From the NCBI GenBank assembly GCA_944387555.1, contig CALXFH010000003.1, positions 1 through 64,000 on the forward strand: DNA of 64,000 nt. The letters run 5' to 3'. A program made the translations under genes and the position numbers. Below are positions 27,425-36,689 of this stretch, in pieces. The notes under the pieces were generated by a model. That model had not been told where the DNA came from. It saw only the letters and a list, made by a program, of their open reading frames with translations, and ran no database searches. Within the stretch, counting starts at the first letter, position 1; every line of letters starts with the position of its first letter. Source of the DNA: an uncultured Clostridia bacterium. Its GTDB lineage: Bacteria; Bacillota; Clostridia; TANB77; CAG-508.

Positions 27425-29660
27425 CTAAGCCATACTATTTGGATTTACGTCTACAGATATTCTAATATCTTTTAAATCCTTTTGATAAACATCTCTTAGA
27501 TAATTATTTAAAACTTCATTTGCTCTTTTGTTCATAACACCTTTTATTATTATTCTATAGCGATATCTATTTTGTATCTTGTCAATTGGTGCTGGCATTG
27601 GTTTAAATATGTTAAACTCATTAGCATATAAATACTCTTTTAAATAATTATAAGTTTTATTACTTATATCTATTAATTGTTTTTGATTTAAACCATTAAA
27701 TCCAATTACTATTATATCGCAAAATGGTGGATATTTCAACTGTTTACGTATTAAGATTTCTGTTTCATAAAACATTTCATAATCTTGTTTTTTAGAACAT
27801 AATATACTAAAGTTATCTGGATTATATGTTTGTACTATTACTTTTCCCGGCTTGTCCTTTTCTCTTCCAGCTCTTCCTGCTACTTGTGTTAGTATTTGGA
27901 ATGTCCTTTCATTTGCTCTATAGTCATCTATATTTAATGAACTATCTGCAGCTATTACTCCTACTAATGTTACGTTTGGGAAATGGTGTCCTTTCACTAC
28001 CATTTGTGTTCCAATTAGTATATCTATATTTTCATCTCTAAACTTTTTTAATATTTCTTCATGTGAGTTTTTCTTTGTTACTGTATCTACATCCATTCTT
28101 ATTGTGCTTGCATTTGGAAATTCTTTTTTTATTTCTTCTTCTAGCTTCTGTGTTCCTGTTCCGAAGTAACGTATTTTTTTGCTACCACACTCTGGACAAA
28201 CTGTAACTAAGTTTTCTTCATATCCACAATAATGGCATTTTAGTTTTTTCTCATAACTATGATATGTAAGGCTTATATTACAGTTTTTACATTTAGCAAC
28301 ATAGCCACATTCTCTACACATTACAAATGTTGAATATCCTCTTCTATTTAAAAACAAAATTGTTTGTCTTTTTTCTTTTAAATTTTCTTCAATTGAGGAA
28401 TATAATTCACGACTAAGCATTGAGCGATTTCCATTTGCTAGTTCTTGTTTCAAATCTATTATTGTAACTTTAGGAAGGCTTGCTTCATTTGCTCTTTTTG
28501 TTAATTCTAATAATTCTATTTTTCCTAAGTCTTTTGCTTTATAATAGTCTCCTAAATCTGGTGTTGCACTTCCTAAAAGTAATGGACAATTATTTTGTTT
28601 TGCTATATATTTTGCAACTTGTTTTGCATCATATTTTGGGTTTGATTCTGATTTATAAGAACTATCATGCTCCTCATCTATTATAATTATTCCCAAATTT
28701 TCTACAGGTGCAAATATTGCTGACCTTGCTCCTATTACTATTTTTGCTTTTCCTTCCCTTATTTTATTCCACTCATCATATCTTTCACCTAATGATAACT
28801 TACTATGTAAGACAGCAATTTTTTCTTTACCAAATCTTGATATAAATCTATCTAACATTTGTGGTGTTAATGATATTTCTGGAACTAATACAATTGCTGT
28901 TTTTCCTTTTTCTATAACTTCTCCAATTAATTGTAAATATACTTCAGTTTTTCCGTGAGCCTGTTACTCCATATAATAAAAATCTTTTATAAATATTATT
29001 ATCAATTGTTTCTTTTACTTTATTAAAAGCATTTTCTTGTTCTTCTGTTAATTTTAGAAAATTAGTTTTTTTAATATCTTTACTTTTTAATGGATCTCTT
29101 TCTATTTTTTTATCAAGTAATTCTAAGTAACCATTTTTTACTAATGTTTTTACTATTGCTCTTGAGCAATCTGTTATCATTTCTATTTCTGGTATTGTTA
29201 CTCCTTCATTTGCTTTTACAAAGTTAATTACTCTTTTTTGTTTTTCTGATTTTATTTTACCAGACTCTATACAAAAATCTATTTCTTCTATATCTTTCTT
29301 TAAATAAACCGCTTGAATCTTCTTATCTTGCATCTTTTTTTCTTTAGTTCTCGTTCCAGGCGTTAGCATTAATTTTATACAATCTGATACATTACAAAAA
29401 TATCTTTTTGCCATCCATCTTGCAAGCTCTATTTGTTTATCACTTAAATTATCTTCTAATTTTTTTATATCCTTTACTTCAAATTCTGTTTTTTCTTTTA
29501 AGTTTACCACAAATGCTTCTTCTAAATTATCTTTACTACCAAACGGAACTAAGACCTTACTTCCAATAATTATAAGGTCTTCTAATTCTTTTGGTACACC
29601 ATAATCAAATGTCCTATTTAGTTTTTTTGCTGTTCTATTTATTATTACTTCTGCTATCAT
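27425..29660 (-). CDS. priA: primosomal protein N' (PriA), read through a CGGA +1 shift
   Basis: PriA is the replication-restart helicase. The N-terminal 3'-strand binding domain covers residues 1-100. Residues 228-235 read YGVTGS, then comes CGG (28953-28955) AAA AAC TGA. Skipping the C gives GS-GKTEVYLQLIGEVIEKG, the Walker A motif with its lysine and threonine, and continues through PEISLTPQMLDRF, the DEEH box, the zinc cysteines and the C-terminal domain. The shifted length is about 744 residues, normal for PriA. Without the shift the protein would end three codons after the CGG, inside Walker A, and neither half would work. Confidence 0.93.
28953..28955 (-). other. +1 recoding site in priA (TCA CGG A)
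   Basis: In-frame CGG lies within the Walker A motif. GGA in the +1 frame supplies the invariant glycine of GSGKT. Confidence 0.88.
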
Positions 29661-29679
29661 TTGGTCTCCTTTAAAGAAA

Positions 29680-29711
29680 AAAGTGAGTTTTATATCTTAA
29701 AATCTCACTTT
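29680..29711 (-). terminator. rho-independent terminator
   Basis: AAAGTGAG pairs with CTCACTTT, extended inward by TTTTA/TAAAA. It lies between the kinase-like gene and priA. Confidence 0.6.
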
Positions 29712-29738
29712 ATGATTTTCATAAAAATATTTTTGTTT

Positions 29739-30300
29739 TTATTTTTCTAACCACTTTTTATATTCTTCTTCAATTTTATCTGCAACTTCATCTGGTGTAA
29801 GATAAGTTGTATCTAACACGAAATCATAATTAGACTCATCTTCTTTTCTAACACCATACAATTCTAAGTATCTTTCATTTTCTAGTTTATATCTTTTTTC
29901 TATATCAACTTTTTGTTCTTCTATGCTAGCAAATTTTCTTTCATTTATACGTACTTTATCTTCAAATACTCTTTTTGCTGCAACATTAATATCAACCTTT
30001 AAATATACTTTAAAAGATTGTGGCACAGCATACCATCCGAAGCCTTGCATCTATTATAAAGTTATCATGTTCTTTTGCATATTCTGAAGCACTATTTTCT
30101 ATCCTTCTATCTATTTCTGGATGGTCTTTTACATATTTATTAAAAGTAGTAACATCCATACCACTTTCTTTTGCTAATTTTCTAAAATAGTCACCATTTC
30201 TATATACAGTATAATTTAATCTTTCCATTAGGATTTTTGATACTGTCCCTTTTCCGCTGGCTAACTCTCCTCCTAATGAAATAATATGTTTCTTTTCCAT
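29739..30300 (-). CDS. cytidylate kinase-like protein, read through a CGGA +1 shift
   Basis: A P-loop kinase of about 186 residues. ATG at 30300 follows GGAGAGGGC. Walker A is GGELASGKGTVSK, followed by the nucleotide-binding block YRNGDYFRKLA. At residue 88 the frame meets CGG (30037-30039) followed by A. Skipping the C gives DARL-GWYAVPQSFKVYL and reads on through the lid region to EEYKKWLEK. This is the order of archaeal-type (d)CMP kinases. It sits between rpoZ and priA, near where gmk often lies, but the sequence is not guanylate kinase. Confidence 0.87.
30037..30039 (-). other. +1 recoding site in cytidylate kinase-like gene (CTT CGG A)
   Basis: In-frame CGG after 87 codons. GGA in the +1 frame joins the two halves of the kinase. 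Confidence 0.85.
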
Positions 30301-30319
30301 CGCCCTCTCCATTTCTTTT

Positions 30320-30559
30320 CTATTCTACTTTAATATCTTTTTCTATATCATCATTTTCATCTTCTGGCTCTTCTACTATTTTTACTTTTCCTTCTGCTAT
30401 TTCATTTGCAGCTAAAGTTACAGGTGATGTTTCTTTAACATCTGTCATTGGTTCATCTCCTGCTGCTATTTGTCTTGCCCTCCTTGCTGTTGCGATAACT
30501 AATTCATATCTGTTATCTGCCTTTGTTAATAATTCTGCTACTGTTGGTTTTACCATCAT
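30320..30559 (-). CDS. rpoZ: RNA polymerase omega subunit
   Basis: A 79-residue protein with the omega-family core VAELLTKADNRYELVIATARRARQ..., including the conserved RQI segment, and an acidic tail. It promotes assembly of RNA polymerase by holding the beta' subunit. It lies in the usual remA-rpoZ order. Confidence 0.92.
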   Translation of the reverse strand: MMVKPTVAELLTKADNRYELVIATARRARQIAAGDEPMTDVKETSPVTLAANEIAEGKVKIVEEPEDENDDIEKDIKVE

Positions 30560-30561
30560 TT

Positions 30562-30864
30562 TTAATCAACTCCTTTTAAATTATCTTTCATACTTTCGGC
30601 TAGTTGTTTTCCTAGCTCTTCAGGTGATACTGTTTTATCTATTCTTCCACCTACTGTTTCTGGTTGGACTGCTGATAATATCACATGTCCTGAATCCATG
30701 ATTAATACAGCTCTTGTTCTTCTTCCATATGTAGCATCTATTGCTGTTTTGTTATCTTTTGCTTCTTGTATAAGCCTTTTTATTGGTGCCGATTCTGGGC
30801 TTACTATTGCTACAATTCTTTGTGCTGAAACTATGTTGCCAAATCCTATGTTTACTAATTGCAT
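30562..30864 (-). CDS. remA: extracellular matrix regulatory protein RemA
   Basis: A 100-residue DUF370 protein with [17 protein letters not shown] and the conserved [17 protein letters not shown]. In B. subtilis RemA is a DNA-binding activator of matrix and osmoprotection genes. It is located next to yicC and rpoZ as is usual in Firmicutes. It is separated from rpoZ by 2 bp. Confidence 0.94.
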   Translation of the reverse strand: MQLVNIGFGNIVSAQRIVAIVSPESAPIKRLIQEAKDNKTAIDATYGRRTRAVLIMDSGHVILSAVQPETVGGRIDKTVSPEELGKQLAESMKDNLKGVD

Positions 30865-30879
30865 AAAATCAAATCCTTT

Positions 30880-31756
30880 CTATTCTATATTTTGTACTTG
30901 TTCTCTTAAGTTTTCTATTTCCGTTTTCATATCAATCACACCATTAGTAATCTCTAGGCTATTTGCTTTTGAGCCTATTGTATTAGTTTCACGATTCATC
31001 TCCTGTATTATAAAGTCTAATTTTTTTCCGGACCGCTTCATTTGAATTTAACAAATTATTAAATTGTGCTATATGACTATTTAATCTTGTTATTTCTTCT
31101 TCTATTGAACATTTATCTGCATATATTACAACTTCTTGTGCTAGTCTTTGCTTATCTATTTCCCCATCTTTTAAAATTTGTTTTATTCTTTCCTCTAATT
31201 TTACTACATATTCTTCAATAAGTCCAGTAGAAAGTTTAGCTACTTCATTTACTTTTCCTTGTATTAAATCTAGTCTTTCCTTTAAATCTTTTGCAATCTT
31301 TTCTCCTTCTACTTTCCTCATGTTTACTAAACTTTCTGCTGCTTCACTTATTACTTGAAGCATCTCCAGTTTAATTTCTTCATCATCTTGGTTATCTTGA
31401 ATTGTGAGTACATCAGGGTATCTTGCTATATCATTTACTTGCAAGTCAGATAGCAAATTTTCTTCTTCAGCTAACTTTCTTAGGTTCTTTATATAACCTT
31501 TAGCAAGACCTGTATTTATTTTTATTTCTCTTCCTTCCATAGAATTGTTTTCAAAAGTCACAAAAACATCTATCTTACCTCTCTTTACATTTTTAGATAT
31601 TTCTTTTTTTATTGCTTCTTCTAAATAACTTAAATTTCTTGGCATTTTTACTGATATATCTAAATATCTATGGTTTACACTTTTTATTTCTATTTGATAT
31701 CTCCTTGAGTTTTTTTCTAAACTTGCTTTTCCATATCCTGTCATACTTTTAATCAT
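30880..31756 (-). CDS. yicC: YicC family endoribonuclease-like protein, read through a CGGA +1 shift
   Basis: YicC-like proteins are about 290 residues long and have been linked to RNA turnover. [11 protein letters not shown] at the start and the coiled middle are typical. After codon 242 (...NEAV) comes CGG (31028-31030) AAA AAA. The zero frame gives 12 unrelated residues and a stop. Skipping the C gives [20 protein letters not shown], the most conserved block of the family, and ends at QVQNIE with a stop at 30880-30882. The total is 291 residues, as expected. The 5' end overlaps the upstream gene by 8 bp. Confidence 0.93.
31028..31030 (-). other. +1 recoding site in yicC (GTC CGG A)
   Basis: In-frame CGG just before the invariant LDF..QEMNRE block. 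GGA in the +1 frame gives the conserved glycine. Confidence 0.88.
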
Positions 31757-32528
31757 TGTCTACAACCTCTTTTTTTCTTGTTCTTCTTTTCTTTTTATTT
31801 TCTTCTTTCTTTACTTCTTTTTCTTCTTTATTGTCTTCTTGTTTTTCATTTTTTTCTACTTTATTTTTGTCTTCTTCCCTATTTACTTTTTTACCTTTTT
31901 GCTGTTTTTTAGTTGTTGTTTTTCTTTTGGTATCTTTTTTAGTTTGCTTTTCTTCTTTTTCCTCTTTTACATTTTTTTCTTCTAGTTCTTTTTTATTATT
32001 CTTTTCTTTTTTTGTTTTCTCTTCCTTATTATTAATCTCTTCTAATTTTTCTTCTTGTTTTTCTTGGTTTTCTTTAATATTTCTTACTTTTCTTCTCTTT
32101 TTTGCTTCTTTCTTTATTGGCTCTTCTTTTACTATTTCTGATATATCGCTTAATCTTTTTAGATACTCTCTTTTTTCTTTAGTATATATAACTATTGATT
32201 TTAATACATAGTATATTGCAAATATGTAAGAAGATGTTACTAAATAAGTTCTAAAGTCATATTGATAAAAAGTAATTACATGATTTATTGATAATGAATG
32301 CATAGATAAACATAAAAGTTCTATTCCACTTATTGCAATCTTTCCACTATCTTTTTTATACGCTCTTTCTAAAAATACTAATCCTAATACTAAAAATATT
32401 CCTGAAAATACTTCTATATCGTTCATTAATCTATCTACATTCATTCTTGTATAAGCAAAATTTAGAACTATAAAATATCCCATTATTCCTATTGCTTTTA
32501 ACAAATTTTTGAATATTGTATTTTTCAT
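31749..32528 (-). CDS. membrane protein with long charged C-terminal tail
   Basis: A 259-residue protein. Four or five hydrophobic segments lie in the first 125 residues, and then a tail of about 130 residues consists almost only of Lys and Glu with Thr/Arg/Asn. No known domain is seen. The tail is low-complexity and probably disordered and cytoplasmic. It overlaps yicC by 8 bp and follows rsmE with a 9-bp gap, so it is in the same operon. Confidence 0.7.
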   Translation of the reverse strand: MKNTIFKNLLKAIGIMGYFIVLNFAYTRMNVDRLMNDIEVFSGIFLVLGLVFLERAYKKDSGKIAISGIELLCLSMHSLSINHVITFYQYDFRTYLVTSSYIFAIYYVLKSIVIYTKEKREYLKRLSDISEIVKEEPIKKEAKKRRKVRNIKENQEKQEEKLEEINNKEEKTKKEKNNKKELEEKNVKEEKEEKQTKKDTKRKTTTKKQQKGKKVNREEDKNKVEKNEKQEDNKEEKEVKKEENKKKRRTRKKEVVDND

Positions 32529-32537
32529 TATTTCCTC

Positions 32538-33290
32538 CTAAACCTCTAGTTCGTACATTATTATACTTAATACATTTAACGCTACTGTTTCTGTTCTTAA
32601 TATTCTTTTTCCAAGTGTTACTGTTATTACATTGTCATTTTCTTTTATCATTTCTACTTCCTTAAGGTCTATTCCACCTTCTGGTCCTATTATAACTGCT
32701 ATTTTAACTTCCTTTTCTCCATATTTTTCTTTAATTTTCTTTAAAGCTTCTTTTAATGTTGTTTTTTCTTCTTTTTCATAAGCTAATAATACTATATCAT
32801 ATTCAGGTAATAAATTACAAATATTTTTTATAGAGATTATATTATTAATATTTGGAATAAAATCTCTTCCACATTGTTTTGCAGCAACCTCAGCTATTTT
32901 TTGCCATCTTTCTTGTTTTTTCTTTTTATCATTTTCTTGGAGTTTTACAACACATCTTTCCATCTCTACTGGTTGTATATCAAAACATCCAAGCTCAACT
33001 GATTTCTGGATTACTAACTCCATTTTATCTTTTTTGGGAATTCCTTGCATTATTGTTACTTTTACATTTGATTTAAAATCTTCTAATTCTCTTACTATTT
33101 TACATTCAATTGTTTCTTTTTCTACTTTTTCAATATCACATAAATAATTTTTTTGTTTATCACTATTACAAATAATTATTTCGTCTCCAACTTTTTTCCT
33201 TAAAACATTTCTTATATGATTTACATCTGGCCCTTCTACTTTTATTGTATTATTCTCTACTTGCTCATCTCTTACAAAAAACTTTGGCAT
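32538..33290 (-). CDS. rsmE: 16S rRNA m3U1498 methyltransferase RsmE
   Basis: A 250-residue SPOUT-class enzyme. The N-terminal PUA-like domain has the FVRDEQ..., NHIRNVLRKKVGDEI block. The C-terminal knot has VIIGPEGGIDLKEVEMI and LGKRILRTETVALNVLSII, the SAM-binding trefoil. It methylates N3 of U1498 in the decoding centre of 16S rRNA. Confidence 0.95.
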   Translation of the reverse strand: MPKFFVRDEQVENNTIKVEGPDVNHIRNVLRKKVGDEIIICNSDKQKNYLCDIEKVEKETIECKIVRELEDFKSNVKVTIMQGIPKKDKMELVIQKSVELGCFDIQPVEMERCVVKLQENDKKKKQERWQKIAEVAAKQCGRDFIPNINNIISIKNICNLLPEYDIVLLAYEKEEKTTLKEALKKIKEKYGEKEVKIAVIIGPEGGIDLKEVEMIKENDNVITVTLGKRILRTETVALNVLSIIMYELEV

Positions 33291-33350
33291 TTCTCTCTCC
33301 TTTATACCAAAGTATTATATCACATATTTTTATATTTTTCCAGAAAAAAA

Positions 33351-33390
33351 AGAAATTATATCTCATTTTCTTGAAATATAATCTCTTTTT
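33351..33390 (-). terminator. rho-independent terminator
   Basis: AGAGATTATAT pairs with ATATAATTTCT (one G-U), followed by a T run on the minus strand. It ends the rubrerythrin transcript. Confidence 0.65.
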
Positions 33391-33409
33391 CTTTAATTTT
33401 CTTTAAATT

Positions 33410-33949
33410 TTAGTAGTTTTCTGCTTTTATTTCGAAGTATGCTTTTGGATGACTACATACTGGGCAGATTTCTGGAGCATATTTTCCAATTACGATATGT
33501 CCACAATTTCTACATTTCCATATTCTTTCATCATCACGGCTAAATACTAATCCACCTTCAACATTTTCGATTAATTTTTTATATCTTTCTTCATGTTCTT
33601 TTTCTATTTTTGCTACTTCTGAGAATAAATATGCGATATGGTCAAATCCTTCTTCTTTAGCTTCTTTTGCCATTCTGTCATACATATCTGTCCATTCGTA
33701 GTTTTCTCCTTCAGCTGCTGCTTTTAAGTTTTCTACTGTTGATTTAATTTCTCCACCTTGTAATAATTTAAACCACATTTTAGCATGTTCTTTTTCATTA
33801 TTAGCTGTTTCTTCAAATATAGCAGCTATTTGCTCATATCCTTCTTTTCTTGCTTTGCTTGCAAAGTATGTATATTTATTTCTTGCTTGTGATTCTCCTG
33901 CAAATGCTTCCATTAAATTTTTCTCTGTTTTTGTTCCTTTTAAATCCAT
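33410..33949 (-). CDS. rbr: rubrerythrin
   Basis: A 179-residue peroxide-scavenging di-iron protein of anaerobes. The ferritin-like domain contains two ExxH-type sites ([27 protein letters not shown]), and the C-terminal rubredoxin-like iron site has CRNCG and CPVCS. It is preceded by a good AGGAGG and probably forms its own unit. It fits an anaerobic lifestyle. Confidence 0.95.
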   Translation of the reverse strand: MDLKGTKTEKNLMEAFAGESQARNKYTYFASKARKEGYEQIAAIFEETANNEKEHAKMWFKLLQGGEIKSTVENLKAAAEGENYEWTDMYDRMAKEAKEEGFDHIAYLFSEVAKIEKEHEERYKKLIENVEGGLVFSRDDERIWKCRNCGHIVIGKYAPEICPVCSHPKAYFEIKAENY

Positions 33950-34032
33950 TTTATATTCCTCCTTTAAATTTTATTTTTTTATTTTTATCGATGTTATTCT
34001 ATATCATAAACATAAAAAAGTCAAGCTAAAAA

Positions 34033-34072
34033 AGCAAAAAAAGGACTGCACTATTACTTACTAGCACAGTCC
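34033..34072 (-). terminator. rho-independent terminator
   Basis: GGACTG...CAGTCC with further pairing inside, followed by seven T on the minus strand. It lies downstream of the DUF4097-like gene. Confidence 0.75.
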
Positions 34073-34113
34073 AAAAGTAGTAGATTTCATTAAAAGACTT
34101 TATAGGCTAAAGG

Positions 34114-34560
34114 TTAGTTCTTCTTACTTTTTGGAACTATACCTTTTCCGACTTCAAGTTTCAGTTTCTTTACTGAAACTCGTTTTTCAACTTCTGCCTG
34201 ACCACAATTTGTTACAATTTGGATGTTGTACCTTTTAGTCTCTGGAAGCGAAACAACTAGCCTAGATTGTGCAATACTATCCACATCGCAAGTTGCATAG
34301 ATGCATAATGTTTTCTCATCTAACCTGAATACGTCAAAGTATTGCATATCTCCTCGTACACCAAGCAAAGTAGCAGTAATGTTTTTATCACTTGATGGTA
34401 AAACTGTTACATCTGCAGTTGTCGAGTAAATATATATACCTTTCACTTCTTTAACCCAGAGTTTCTTTGTGATATATTCACCTTCTTCTACATCAGCCAA
34501 GTACCTATCAAAGTCCATTCCGCTCTTGTCCATTTCCTTTTTTGTGTACTTCTTAGACAT
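34114..34560 (-). CDS. hypothetical protein, possibly DUF4097-like beta-helix
   Basis: A 148-residue protein. The middle (VKGIYIYSTTADVTVLPS, LVVSLPETKRYNIQIVTNCG) resembles the repeated strand pattern of DUF4097 'adhesin-like' proteins, but shorter. There is no signal peptide and no membrane segment. The start follows AGGAGAAA. Codon use here is less A+T-biased than in the neighbours, which may indicate recent acquisition. The function is unknown. Confidence 0.55.
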   Translation of the reverse strand: MSKKYTKKEMDKSGMDFDRYLADVEEGEYITKKLWVKEVKGIYIYSTTADVTVLPSSDKNITATLLGVRGDMQYFDVFRLDEKTLCIYATCDVDSIAQSRLVVSLPETKRYNIQIVTNCGQAEVEKRVSVKKLKLEVGKGIVPKSKKN

Positions 34561-34675
34561 ATTTTTCTCCTAACTACTAATCTTGCCTACTTTCCTATAT
34601 ACAAGAGGATTACTCCTCTACTCTAGCCATATTATATCATTATCTATTTTATTGTCAAATAATATTTTTCATTAA

Positions 34676-34700
34676 AAAATCGGCTTTAAAAGCCGATTTT
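34676..34700. terminator. bidirectional terminator-like hairpin
   Basis: A perfect palindromic stem, AAAATCGGCTTT/AAAGCCGATTTT, at an A/T run. The rest of the 34.56-34.92 kb gap is A+T-rich with nothing else recognised. Confidence 0.6.
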
Positions 34701-34916
34701 CTATTTTAACCTTTTGGTACCTAAGCTATTCTTATATGCGAAAAAATAATTATAACTATTGGCACAAAACATGATTAATCAACTTTAAGCATATTTTACC
34801 ACCAATCTTCCCAATTATCAATAAAAAAAGGAAAAAACAAAAATAGATAGTTAATTCATAACAAAATTTCCTACCTATTTATTAAAAAATGAAAGAAAAT
34901 CGTTTTAATAACTATT

Positions 34917-36512
34917 TTATTGATAATCTAATATTGGATAACCATTATTTATATTATTTGTATCTTCTTTAAATGCTTTTTCTCCATTAACAACACTTAA
35001 CACACTTGGAAAATCTTCAATACTATCACATTCTGTAACTCCTGTGGTTGTTCCACTTACGCCTACACCTACATCGTAAGTTCCTTTTAAATAATAACAA
35101 TTAGTAAATTTTTTAAAATCAACTCCTGAGATACTTCCTATTTCACTATTCCCATTTTCTAAATCTATTATTCCAATATTATATGCATAATTCATATTTA
35201 TATTACTTCCTCCATCTGTTGACCCATTTATTCCTCCTGCAACTAAAACCGTATTTGCATTTATTGTTAATTTACCTATGTTAAATACATTATTTACTGT
35301 GGCATTATTATATAAATTTCCTGTAATTCCTCCTATTATTAGCCTGTTTTCTGTTCCTATTATTTCTCCTGAATTATAGCAATTTGATAATTCTGTACTT
35401 ATTGCTCCTGCGATTCCAGCAATGTAAGCTCCATTTTCTTGAGAATTACCATTTGCTGTTACAGTAGCACTATTATAACAATTCTTAATATATCCGCCAT
35501 CTAAATGACCACAAATTCCTCCAACCATCATTGTGTTGTTAACAATCTTAGCAACAATTTTTCCTTTATTAAAGCATTTATTTATATTAGCATTTCCTTG
35601 TCCTAATATTCCACCACATCCAATATCAGCATCTCCCGTTTCTTCTTTAATATTTGTAACATTTATATTTGCTAAATTATAACAATTTTCAATATTAGCT
35701 TTTTCTTGCATTACTCCACATAAACCACCAACAGGCGTCCAAGAACTTCCTGTTACATTTATACTTCCTGTAACATAACAATTATATATATTATTATAAC
35801 TGGTTTTTGCTATTCCTCCTACTGATACTGATTGAGCTATTGCTGTTATATTAACATTAACTAATCCCAAATTTCTAATCTCTCCATAAGTAGCTACAAA
35901 AAGTCCTCCTCTTGCTACATCATCTTTATTTATATTTTCATATAAAGAACATATTGCTTTATTATCTCCGTCAAAAGTTCCATAGAAACTATTGGCTAAA
36001 TCTTGGCTTCCTATTGGCTTAAATCCTTCCCCTGTTGTTAATGCTTGTTTTAATGGTCCTGAATAACCATATTTATCAAAATCTGTTCTATTTGCATCTA
36101 TATAAGATTTATCTGAATTAAAATCTAAATTTGTTCCTAATTTTACAGTGTTCCCTTCATAAGTTGTTCCTTTTGTTGTTACATCATAAGAGAAAAATAC
36201 TAAATCTTCTATACTATTTATTACAAAAGTTGTATCATTTTTTTTTTCCAATTGGCCAGGATTTTCATCTGTTACTTGTGGTGTATTAATATTATTTTGA
36301 TATTCATTAATTAGAGACTCCATGCTTGCTAAGTCTGACATTTCATTTTTTTCTGCTTGTTCTGTTTTTTCTTTTGCTCTTTGTGCTTGTGTAAGTATTC
36401 CATTTTCTCCTGTAAGCATTGCAATTGATACTCCTGCTAAAATTAGAAGGACTCTGTTAGAGTATTCTTTTTCCTTCTTTGTTTTGCGTTTTGGATGCTT
36501 ATATTTTTTCAT
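34917..36512 (-). CDS. GLUG-repeat surface protein with damaged pilin-like N-terminus
   Basis: About 531 residues. At least eight GLUG-like repeats (GGLCGVMQEKANIENCYN, GGILGQGNANINKCFN, GGICGHLDGGYIKNCYN and others) form a beta-helical surface domain typical of adhesins. The N-terminus has only VLLILAGVSIAMLTGENGILTQAQ. The first half of the prepilin hydrophobic stretch (ITLIALVITII) is missing and replaced by KEYSNR, and no clear binding site precedes ATG at 36512. This fits a small deletion, so export may be lost. No CGG is involved. Confidence 0.65.
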   Translation of the reverse strand: MKKYKHPKRKTKKEKEYSNRVLLILAGVSIAMLTGENGILTQAQRAKEKTEQAEKNEMSDLASMESLINEYQNNINTPQVTDENPGQLEKKNDTTFVINSIEDLVFFSYDVTTKGTTYEGNTVKLGTNLDFNSDKSYIDANRTDFDKYGYSGPLKQALTTGEGFKPIGSQDLANSFYGTFDGDNKAICSLYENINKDDVARGGLFVATYGEIRNLGLVNVNITAIAQSVSVGGIAKTSYNNIYNCYVTGSINVTGSSWTPVGGLCGVMQEKANIENCYNLANINVTNIKEETGDADIGCGGILGQGNANINKCFNKGKIVAKIVNNTMMVGGICGHLDGGYIKNCYNSATVTANGNSQENGAYIAGIAGAISTELSNCYNSGEIIGTENRLIIGGITGNLYNNATVNNVFNIGKLTINANTVLVAGGINGSTDGGSNINMNYAYNIGIIDLENGNSEIGSISGVDFKKFTNCYYLKGTYDVGVGVSGTTTGVTECDSIEDFPSVLSVVNGEKAFKEDTNNINNGYPILDYQ

Positions 36513-36576
36513 TATGACCACGCACTAGCGTTTAGTACTAGATATAACATCTCTTTTTGTCGTGCCTGTTTTACAT

Positions 36577-36612
36577 AAAAATGAGCAAAATTAAAAATTT
36601 TGCTCATTTTTT
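36577..36612 (-). terminator. rho-independent terminator
   Basis: AAAATGAGCAAAATT pairs with AATTTTGCTCATTTT and has T-rich ends. It ends the pilin-like gene at 36.7-37.9 kb. Confidence 0.75.
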
Positions 36613-36689
36613 CCTAACTATCAGTCGAGATTTACGGTTCTAAAACTCTTGCATTGACTGTGTTTTATTAATTCTGTCCGGATATCAGT

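Noticed and set aside
27425-29660. Two separate PriA half-proteins made from two genes
   Set aside because: The break falls inside Walker A, the second half has no start codon with a binding site before the helicase motifs, and the same CGGA occurs in six other genes.
18540-31060. Sequencing or assembly errors as the cause of the frame breaks
   Set aside because: Random indel errors favour homopolymers and would not all be an inserted C directly before GGA, and none would explain why plain in-frame CGG is missing from the other genes. Raw reads would still be the final check.
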